DNA from: JBMOMT01 sp049324835
Lineage (GTDB): Bacteria; Chloroflexota; Anaerolineae; CAYNKW01
NCBI GenBank assembly: GCA_049324835.1
Contig: JBMOMT010000032.1
Span: 39,818 to 103,817, forward strand
DNA length: 64,000 nucleotides
Reading direction: 5' to 3'
Part shown: one piece after another, positions 8,897 through 15,585 of the stretch
Layout of the letters: every line of letters begins with the position of its first letter
Position numbering within the stretch: the first letter of the stretch is position 1
Made by a program: the position numbers and the translations under genes
The notes under the pieces: generated by a model
Told to the model about the DNA's origin: nothing
The model's input: the letters and a program-made list of their open reading frames with translations, nothing else
Database searches by the model: none

Positions 8897-9982
8897 GTGC
8901 CGTTCATAAAAGCGCACCGCATCGACAAGAGTTTCGAGGGTAAACCGGTCTTGCAGGGCGTCAGTTTTGCCGCGGAAAAAGGCGATATCCTGTGCCTATT
9001 GGGGCCTAGCGGCTGCGGCAAAACCACGTTGTTACGCATCGTCGCCGGCCTGGAAACAGCCGACGCCGGCCAGGTGCTCTGTGAGGGACAGAACCAACAA
9101 GACGCGCCCGCCCATCGTCGCCGTTTTGGCCTGATGTTCCAGGACTATGCCCTGTTTCCCCACAAAGACGTGTTCGGCAACGTGGTTTTTGGCCTGCGGA
9201 TGCAGGGCCTATCGGCGGAGGAAATGCAGGCGCGTGTGGCCCAAGTGCTGGCGCTGGTGGGGCTTTCCGGGTTCGAAAAACGCGACGTGCACGAGCTTTC
9301 CGGCGGCGAACAACAGCGGGTGGCCCTGGCCCGCAGCCTGGCCCCCAACCCCCGGCTGCTCATGCTCGACGAGCCTCTCGGCTCGCTGGATCGCGCCCTG
9401 CGCGAGCGGCTGATGAGTGAACTGCGGCGCATCCTCAAATCGGTGGGGGTGACGACCATTTATGTGACGCACGATCAACAGGAGGCCTTTGCCATCGCCG
9501 ATCAGGTGCTGATTCTACTGGCCGGGCGCGCGGTGCAAAAAGGCACCCCGCAGCACATCTACCGCCAGCCGGCCAGCCCCTCTGTGGCGCGCTTTCTGGG
9601 CATGAGCAACCTGCTGCCGGGGACGATCCTGTCCGACCGGCCACACGTGATCATCCAGAGCGCGCTGGGGCCGCTCCAGATCGATGGGCAAGAGCGGGTT
9701 ACGCCCGCGGTCGCCACGCCGGTGACGGTGCTCATCCGCCCGGAGGCAGGCCAGATCGCCGGCGAGGCCGACCCACCTGGGGCGCCGAACGTGATCCAGG
9801 CGCAGGTGCAGGAACGCTCTTTTCGTGGCGATCACTGCCGCCTGACGGTGCGGCACGACAGCGCCGGTGAGCTGAACCTGACCCTCAGCGGGGGGCAAGA
9901 TCTGCCCCCCTCAGGCATGCCCATCCACCTGAGGCTGCGCCCGGAGGCCATCACCTGGCTGGACGGCGAGCCTGACCCCTGA
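8897..9982 (+). CDS. thiQ: Thiamine ABC transporter ATP-binding protein
   Basis: A 361-residue ATPase of the polyamine/iron/thiamine importer class. Walker A GPSGCGKTT (about residues 37-45), the ABC signature LSGGEQQRVALARS (about 133-146), Walker B LLMLDEP (about 154-160), the D-loop GSLD and the H-loop in THDQQEA are intact. The C-terminal 100 residues resemble a TOBE-type regulatory domain (HLRLRPEAI near the end), so it is longer than the E. coli ThiQ. GTG 8897 starts 3 bases after the thiP stop. It is the last gene of the riboswitch operon; no clear terminator follows before the convergent gene. Confidence 0.93.
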   Translation: MPFIKAHRIDKSFEGKPVLQGVSFAAEKGDILCLLGPSGCGKTTLLRIVAGLETADAGQVLCEGQNQQDAPAHRRRFGLMFQDYALFPHKDVFGNVVFGLRMQGLSAEEMQARVAQVLALVGLSGFEKRDVHELSGGEQQRVALARSLAPNPRLLMLDEPLGSLDRALRERLMSELRRILKSVGVTTIYVTHDQQEAFAIADQVLILLAGRAVQKGTPQHIYRQPASPSVARFLGMSNLLPGTILSDRPHVIIQSALGPLQIDGQERVTPAVATPVTVLIRPEAGQIAGEADPPGAPNVIQAQVQERSFRGDHCRLTVRHDSAGELNLTLSGGQDLPPSGMPIHLRLRPEAITWLDGEPDP

Positions 9983-10009
9983 ACGGCATCGCAGCCACCG
10001 CCGCCGGCC

Positions 10010-10303
10010 TCACTCTCGTAGACGGCGTATCTCAAAAACGACCGGATTCCAGGCATCGGGGCAGGCGTGGGTGGAGACGTCCGGATCTTCCAGCCAGGGG
10101 AACACAGCTCCGTAGCGCATGGCGAACACTTTGGGCAGAAAACTATAGAGGGCATGGATACAAATCTTGCCCTGCACCGTCTGTCCGTCAAAAGTCACCA
10201 CGTCGCCCACCTGATGGCCGGCGTTACAGTGGCCCTCTTGTTTGATCACTCTGGCTACGATTTTGAAACCGTCCCCCGCGCCGTGCGATTTTTCCGTCAT
10301 CAT
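10010..10303 (-). CDS. TIGR04076 family protein
   Basis: A 97-residue cytosolic protein of unknown function. It matches the TIGR04076 pattern: a cysteine-containing N-terminal part (GHCNAGHQVGD), the sequence CIHALYSFLPKVFAMRYGA and a short Pro-Trp segment. The invariant cysteines suggest metal or redox chemistry, but no activity is established. It is the last gene of a minus-strand run, 18 bases after an ABC-2 permease, so it may be translated with the exporter. Two adjacent ATG codons (10303 and 10300) are possible starts. Confidence 0.8.
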   Translation of the reverse strand: MMTEKSHGAGDGFKIVARVIKQEGHCNAGHQVGDVVTFDGQTVQGKICIHALYSFLPKVFAMRYGAVFPWLEDPDVSTHACPDAWNPVVFEIRRLRE

Positions 10304-10321
10304 CCTCTCCCTGTCGATCTC

Positions 10322-11104
10322 TCAACCCCGTATGATCACCAGATTGCCCGATTCGTAGCGCCGCAGGCCCAGCCTGAAAACGCCCCACGCCGCCAGCGCG
10401 ATGATCGCCGTAAAAGCCAACAAGGCGGCCAATCGCCCCCAATGGAACGCGCTCAACAGGGCCGCCGGCAAAGAGCCCACCAGAGCCGCCGGGATGAGGG
10501 TATAGAGCACCCACCGGACTGTGCCCGGAAAGATTTCAGCCGGGTAGAGGCTAAACGTCAGCACCGCGTTGATGGCCTGGCCTGCCAGGCTATCGGCGTT
10601 GCCCAGCCAAAAGGCCAGCGACCCCACCAGCACGCTGAACGATACGAAAATCAGAGCGGCGATCAGACCCAGCAACAAAAACAACGGCAAGCTGGTCCAG
10701 CGTTCCGGCGCGGCGACGAGAAAGACCAACAGGCCGAAAAACACATCGCCCCAGGCGGGCAGCGACATGCGCGAGACCAACAGATGTGTCAACGGCTCGG
10801 CGGGCAGAGCCAGGTAATAATCCAGCTCGCCCCGGACGACGATACGCGCCACCTGGAAGGCATTGCCGCACACCACCGTAGCCAGACCAAAACCAAAGGC
10901 CACCACGCCATAGAGGATCATCACCTGCGTCAGGTTCCAGCCACGCAGCGACGGCAATTGGTCAAAGAGCACCCACCAGAAAAAGAGCAGCATGGCGTCG
11001 TTGAGGATCATGCCGAACACCTGCAACAAAAACGCGCCACGGTAAGCCATGGCCGACATCAAATTGTGCCGCAGGTAACCCAACGCCAGCCGCGCCGTCT
11101 TCAT
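10322..11104 (-). CDS. ABC-2 type exporter permease (second permease of the pair)
   Basis: A 260-residue integral membrane protein with about six membrane helices, resembling the COG3694/ABC2_membrane_6 permeases. Recognisable features are an amphipathic N-terminus (MKTARLALGYLRHNL), a hydrophobic first helix and the loop VRGELDYYLALPAEPL before the third helix, typical of the family. ATG 11104 is preferred over 11116 because it lies just after the stop of the upstream permease and has a G-rich ribosome binding site. With the other permease and the ATPase it should form an efflux pump; the substrate is not evident. Confidence 0.88.
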   Translation of the reverse strand: MKTARLALGYLRHNLMSAMAYRGAFLLQVFGMILNDAMLLFFWWVLFDQLPSLRGWNLTQVMILYGVVAFGFGLATVVCGNAFQVARIVVRGELDYYLALPAEPLTHLLVSRMSLPAWGDVFFGLLVFLVAAPERWTSLPLFLLLGLIAALIFVSFSVLVGSLAFWLGNADSLAGQAINAVLTFSLYPAEIFPGTVRWVLYTLIPAALVGSLPAALLSAFHWGRLAALLAFTAIIALAAWGVFRLGLRRYESGNLVIIRG

Positions 11105-11105
11105 A

Positions 11106-11933
11106 TCACCCCCCATGCACCACCAGCCGCCGCTGCGCCAGTCGCCAGACCAGCGTCACCAACCCGGCAGCGACTGCAACATAGATCACCTGGCCCAGCA
11201 GCGCGCGCCGCAAAAAAAGCGGCTCTACCGCCACAAAAACGCGCGCCGGCACATAGGTGATGAATTGAAACGGCAGCCAGGCGGCGATACGCTGCAAAGC
11301 CTGCGGGAACATCTCGAGCGGCAGAAACAGACCACCCACGGTGAACAGCAGCTTTTGATAGATCCAGAAAACCGGCATGACCTCTTCCAGCCAAAAAGCC
11401 AACAAACCGATGAGCACCGCCACCAGAGCATCCAGCAGCAACGCCAGCGCCGCTGTGACCAGAAAAGCCGCCAGCCCAGGCAGGCTGCCCACCGCCCTGG
11501 CCCCACCCAGGAAGGGCAAACGACCCATCCCCAACGTCACCACCGTCGAGGCCGTGATCAGGTTGAGCAGGAAACGTGGCAGCGAGTTGCCCAACGAGCT
11601 GGCTACCTGGAACAGTGGATACCCCGTGGGGCGGGCCAGCATGTAGGCCACGTCGCCGGATCTCACCGCCTCGGCAATGTCGACGAAAATGCGCGACGAG
11701 GAGAGGGTGATCGTCTCGGTCATAGCCAGGTACCAGACCATATCGACCAGCCTGAAGCCTTGCAGGTCGCTCCGACCACTGACGCTGTAGGCCGTGGACC
11801 AGAGAGCCATGAAAACACCCATAAAGAGCACCATCTGGATCGAGCGCGCCGCCATTTCGGTCCGGTAAACCCACTGCTGGCGCGCCGAGGCCCAGAGCAC
11901 AAAACCATAACGCGCTGCCGCCGCGGCCCTCAC
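11106..11933 (-). CDS. ABC-2 type exporter permease (first permease of the pair)
   Basis: A 275-residue integral membrane protein with about six membrane helices, of the COG4587/ABC2_membrane_6 class. The loop AVRSGDVAYMLARPTGYP is the counterpart of the RGELDYYLALP loop in the second permease, supporting a heterodimeric channel. Its start overlaps the stop of the ATPase gene by 4 bases (ATGA-like), a sign of translational coupling. Nothing in the sequence indicates a substrate; drug or envelope-component export is the usual role of such pumps. Confidence 0.88.
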   Translation of the reverse strand: MRAAAAARYGFVLWASARQQWVYRTEMAARSIQMVLFMGVFMALWSTAYSVSGRSDLQGFRLVDMVWYLAMTETITLSSSRIFVDIAEAVRSGDVAYMLARPTGYPLFQVASSLGNSLPRFLLNLITASTVVTLGMGRLPFLGGARAVGSLPGLAAFLVTAALALLLDALVAVLIGLLAFWLEEVMPVFWIYQKLLFTVGGLFLPLEMFPQALQRIAAWLPFQFITYVPARVFVAVEPLFLRRALLGQVIYVAVAAGLVTLVWRLAQRRLVVHGG

Positions 11934-12925
11934 TCCACCCCCTCCGCCTGCCCGATGTCATAGATGCGCGCGATGATCTCTTCCATGGGCGGGTTGTCCA
12001 CGTTGATGTCGGCCACAGCATAGCGGTTCAGAATCCGCCCCACCACCTCCTCGATAGGCGCGGCAGCCGTATCCACCTGGAGCTTGACGCCATAACCCTT
12101 GTGCTTGAGCACCGTCACGCCCGGCGCATCGAACCCCTGCCAGGGCTCGGCCAGTTTGAGTGAGACCGTTTTGCTGTGGATGTAATCCCGTTTGAGCGTG
12201 GAAACCCGCCCGTCATAGATCACCTCACCGTGGTTGATGACCATCGCCCGTTTGCACAGCACCTCCACGTCGCCGGCATCGTGGGAGGTGAGGAAAATCG
12301 TCACACCCTCCTGCTGATTCAACTCCAGGATCAGATCTCGGATGCGCTGTTTGACCACCACATCCAGGCCGATGGTCGGCTCGTCCAGAAACAGGATGCG
12401 GGGCCGATGCAGCAACGAGGCCGCGATCTCGCAGCGCATACGCTCGCCCAACGAGAGTTTTCGCACCGGCGATTCCAGATATTCACCGATCTCGAACAGA
12501 TCCACCAGATAGGCCAACCGCTGCCGGTAGGCTGTGGGATGCAGCTCATAGATGCGGCTCAGCAGGTCAAAAGAATCCTGAGGCGGCAGGTGATACCACA
12601 ACTGCGACTTTTGCCCAAACACCGTGCCGATCTCGTAGGCCAGGGTCTGCCGCTCCTGCCACGGCGTCCGACCCAATACCCGCGCCTGGCCAGAGGTAGG
12701 GTGCAGGATGCCCACCAGCATCTTGATGGTGGTGCTCTTGCCCGCGCCGTTAGGCCCGATAAAAGCCAGGCGCTCGCCCTCCTCCACAGCAAAGGTGATG
12801 CCCTTGACCGCCGGCACCTCGCGGTAGACGGGGCGCAAGAGGCCGCGCACGCTGCCGCGCAACCCCGGCTGTTTTTCCCGGCTGACAAAGGTCTTGGTCA
12901 GTCGATCCAGTTCGATGGCGGCCAA
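11930..12925 (-). CDS. ABC-2 exporter ATP-binding protein (COG4586-like)
   Basis: A 331-residue ABC ATPase. Walker A GPNGAGKST, the signature LSLGERMRCE (variant of LSGGQ, normal for COG4586 proteins), Walker B ILFLDEPTIGLD and the H-loop TSHDAGD are present, and a C-terminal extension follows. An insert of basic residues before Walker A (LRGSVRGLLRPVYREVP) is also typical of this group. The frame is open far upstream, but TTG 12925 is the best start: it follows GGGAGGGAAAC and begins MAAIELDRLTKTF. It drives the two permeases encoded just downstream. Confidence 0.88.
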   Translation of the reverse strand: MAAIELDRLTKTFVSREKQPGLRGSVRGLLRPVYREVPAVKGITFAVEEGERLAFIGPNGAGKSTTIKMLVGILHPTSGQARVLGRTPWQERQTLAYEIGTVFGQKSQLWYHLPPQDSFDLLSRIYELHPTAYRQRLAYLVDLFEIGEYLESPVRKLSLGERMRCEIAASLLHRPRILFLDEPTIGLDVVVKQRIRDLILELNQQEGVTIFLTSHDAGDVEVLCKRAMVINHGEVIYDGRVSTLKRDYIHSKTVSLKLAEPWQGFDAPGVTVLKHKGYGVKLQVDTAAAPIEEVVGRILNRYAVADINVDNPPMEEIIARIYDIGQAEGVE

Positions 12926-12950
12926 GTTTCCCTCCCGGTTCCATGCCGGC

Positions 12951-14204
12951 TCAAAGAGCAGCCAGCAGCCTGGGGCCCAAAGCCGCCGGCTGGCTGCGCT
13001 CGATGACCAGTTCTCGCGCCTCGTGAAAGGCCAGAAAATCGTGCATGGCGGCGGCCATACCTTGCACCAGCGGCTCGTCCGGCTCAACACCCGGCTCCAG
13101 GTAGAGCGCCTTGAGGCGCAGGACGCCATCGCGACGCTCCAGCTTGGGATCGAACCGGCCCACCAACCGGTCGCGGTGCAAGATGGGCAGGCAAAAATAG
13201 CCCCATTCACGCTGCGCCGCCGGCTTGTAGGCCTCCAGCAACTGCCGAAAGCCCCACAACTGCTCATCCCGGCCCTGCGGCCAGAAAAGATTATCAAAGG
13301 GACTGAGAAAGGTGGTGCGCCCGGCCGCCAGCGCCCCATCGGCGGCCTGCTGCAACAGCGGCAGGCTCTCGCGATGCACCATCAGCGTTTGTATGTCGCC
13401 ATCGCTCAACCTGGCGCCCACCTGGACGAGCACCCCCTCTGCGATCAACGCCTCGACGGCCGCCCTGGCCTCGCCGCGCTGCACCTCGTGGCTGAAATCG
13501 GCAGCCTGATTGGGCGCGCAGACGCCAAAAACACGCGCCGCAGAAATCAGCAGGTGACGCACCATCTCGGCGCGCGTCGGCTCGACCGTGTCCACCCAGT
13601 CTGGCAGCACCCGCTCGCGCAGATCGTAAAGCCGCTGGAAATTGACCCGGCCGGCGATCATCAGATCCCCCCAGGCAAACCGATACTCCAGGGCCGTCTT
13701 GGCCGGTTTCCAGTCCCACCAACTGTTGCGCTTGGGGCCCTGATACTCGAAATCGGCGGCGCGCAGAGCCCCCTCTTGCCGGATGCGCGCCACGACATGG
13801 GCCAGCATGTCGGCCATGCCGGGCTGCGATAGTCGCTGCTGGCTCCACCTGGAAGGCTGTTCCCGGCTGCGGCGCATGCGTGGCAGTTGGTAGCGGTATT
13901 CGGTCAACGGGATGATACACGCCGCGTGCAGCCAGCCCTCGAACAGGCGACGCGGTTCGTGGTAAACCAGGCCATCCAGAACGGCGGGGTCATAACTACC
14001 CAGACGGCTCCACAGCGCCAGGTACTGGCTGCGCCGCACCATCTGTAACGTGTCGATCTGCACACAGCCCATCCGTTCGAGCGTGTCATAGATGGCGGCC
14101 GCCGTGGGGGGCGATTCGGTTCCGTTGGCCGTCGTCAGACCCTGGGCGTACAACGCCAGGGCGCGCACGGCCGATAGTGGGTAGATTGGTCTGGTTTGGG
14201 CCAC
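12951..14204 (-). CDS. Winged-helix DNA glycosylase of the AlkZ/YcaQ (HTH_42) family
   Basis: A 417-residue protein with the winged-helix DNA-binding architecture of HTH_42. The N-terminal helix carries Gln-Ile-Asp (in MGCVQIDTLQ), matching the catalytic Q-phi-D motif of YcaQ-type enzymes that unhook interstrand crosslinks. Other family landmarks are YHEPRRLFEGW, the RLYDLRERVLPDW segment and FLSPFDNLFW before the C-terminal domain. GTG 14204 is preceded by GGAGGATGTC. The gene lies between an MFS transporter and an ABC exporter on the same strand; together they could serve self-protection against a DNA-damaging compound, which is only an inference because no biosynthetic genes are nearby. 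Confidence 0.86.
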   Translation of the reverse strand: MAQTRPIYPLSAVRALALYAQGLTTANGTESPPTAAAIYDTLERMGCVQIDTLQMVRRSQYLALWSRLGSYDPAVLDGLVYHEPRRLFEGWLHAACIIPLTEYRYQLPRMRRSREQPSRWSQQRLSQPGMADMLAHVVARIRQEGALRAADFEYQGPKRNSWWDWKPAKTALEYRFAWGDLMIAGRVNFQRLYDLRERVLPDWVDTVEPTRAEMVRHLLISAARVFGVCAPNQAADFSHEVQRGEARAAVEALIAEGVLVQVGARLSDGDIQTLMVHRESLPLLQQAADGALAAGRTTFLSPFDNLFWPQGRDEQLWGFRQLLEAYKPAAQREWGYFCLPILHRDRLVGRFDPKLERRDGVLRLKALYLEPGVEPDEPLVQGMAAAMHDFLAFHEARELVIERSQPAALGPRLLAAL

Positions 14205-14222
14205 GACATCCTCCGAGAGAAA

Positions 14223-15413
14223 TCAGGCGCGACGCTCGACGACCAGCCAGCGAGCCACCAGCAGGCCGATCGCCAGGCAGGCAAAGGCCGTCAGGCCAAA
14301 CATGGTCTGAATGCCCAGCGCTTGGGCCAGCAAACCACTGAGCCACGGCCCACTGAACATGCCGGCGGCATAGACCGCCTGGTGCAGACCCATGGCCGTG
14401 GTGCGCTCCGCATCGGCCACAAAGCGGATGCTCAGTCCCATCAGCACCGGATAGACCACGCCAGAGGCCAGTCCGATGAGAAACTGAGCGGCGAACAACA
14501 GCGGCAGCGAAGAAGCCAGGGCCACGCCGCCGATGCCCAGAGCCAGCAGCACAAAACTCACATCGACCAGCCGCCGCGCGCCGAGGCGATGAACCGCCGC
14601 CATCGCGGCCAGGTTGCCCAGCGTCGAAAGGCCGATGTGCAGGCTGACCAGAAAACTCTTGACGACATCGGTTGCGCCCAGGTCTTGCGCCAGGATGGGC
14701 AAAAAGCCATAGGACACGGCATAGTTGGCGTGCATGTTCACCGCGCTCAACAGAGCCGGCAGCAACACATCGCGCCGGGTGATCAGGCGGCCAATGCCGC
14801 CCCACGAGGGCTGGCATGCGGCAGTCTGTCTCTCCGAAGCGGGCAAAAGGACGAGGATGGCCACCACAGCGGCGCCGGCGGCTAAAAAGAAGGCCAGCGG
14901 ATAACCGCCCAGATCGTTGAGTGAACCGGTGATGCCGGTGGCCAGCACACGGCCCACCGAGCCGATAAAAGTGAGCAATGCACTGGCCCGCACGGCTTCT
15001 TCGGGCGGAAAAAGCGTGCTGAACACAGCCACCAGCGGCACCCAGGTGGCCGCCGCCAGCCCGGTGACAGCCCGCCCCAGGATCAGGTCATTCACCGTGT
15101 CTGCCGAGCCCATGAGCCACGCGCCCAGGCCGACCAGCACAAAGCCGGCCACGATGAACGGTTTACGCCGGCCCAGCCAGTCGGCGGCGATGCCCAGCGG
15201 CAGACGGACGATGGCCTGCCACAGGCCGTACATCGACAGCACCACACCCACCAGCGCCAGGTCGTCGCTTTTGCTGCGGATATAGGTGGGCAGCGTGGGC
15301 ACGTACAAATAGAGGGCGATCCAATAGATCAAGACCGCCACGCCGTACAGGGCAACGGTCAATCGACGCCGATGGGCATGATCTGTGGACAGAGGCATGG
15401 TCGAATGGGCCAC
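14223..15413 (-). CDS. Major facilitator superfamily transporter
   Basis: A 396-residue integral membrane protein with about 12 helices. The MFS loop 2-3 motif is visible as GIAADWLGRRKPF and repeated weakly in the second half. The substrate is unknown; the general appearance is of a multidrug-type efflux protein. GTG 15413 is chosen as start because GGGGGA lies 7 bases upstream; ATG 15398 is an alternative without a ribosome binding site. The frame is open to 15857 but the upstream part has no protein-like character. It heads a minus-strand run that continues with the glycosylase and the ABC exporter, 18 bases downstream. Confidence 0.88.
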   Translation of the reverse strand: MAHSTMPLSTDHAHRRRLTVALYGVAVLIYWIALYLYVPTLPTYIRSKSDDLALVGVVLSMYGLWQAIVRLPLGIAADWLGRRKPFIVAGFVLVGLGAWLMGSADTVNDLILGRAVTGLAAATWVPLVAVFSTLFPPEEAVRASALLTFIGSVGRVLATGITGSLNDLGGYPLAFFLAAGAAVVAILVLLPASERQTAACQPSWGGIGRLITRRDVLLPALLSAVNMHANYAVSYGFLPILAQDLGATDVVKSFLVSLHIGLSTLGNLAAMAAVHRLGARRLVDVSFVLLALGIGGVALASSLPLLFAAQFLIGLASGVVYPVLMGLSIRFVADAERTTAMGLHQAVYAAGMFSGPWLSGLLAQALGIQTMFGLTAFACLAIGLLVARWLVVERRA

Positions 15414-15548
15414 GTTGTTTCCCCCAATGCAAAGACCGATCAGGTCGGGTTGAACAGCGCACCACGCTCTGATCGGTCCGTTCACGCTGCAACTGGTCAT
15501 TATCCCCTGCTCGCCTGGCTGACAGGTACACGTCAGCCAACGAGGCAC

Positions 15549-15577
15549 AAGTATAACATGGTTGCCGCTTGCGAGCA
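15549..15577 (-). promoter_or_regulatory. Probable promoter of the MFS-led gene run
   Basis: On the minus strand a -35-like TTGCTC (15577-15572) and a -10 box TATACT (15554-15549) are separated by 17 bases, about 135 bases ahead of the MFS start. The rest of the 172-base gap shows no other clear signal except a 6-base-pair hairpin overlapping the spacer. Confidence 0.5.
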
Positions 15578-15585
15578 AGCAAGGT

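Noticed and set aside
10067..11260. Plus-strand frame opposite the two ABC-2 permeases
   Set aside because: It crosses two overlapping minus-strand genes and is Gln/Arg/His-rich without any motif.
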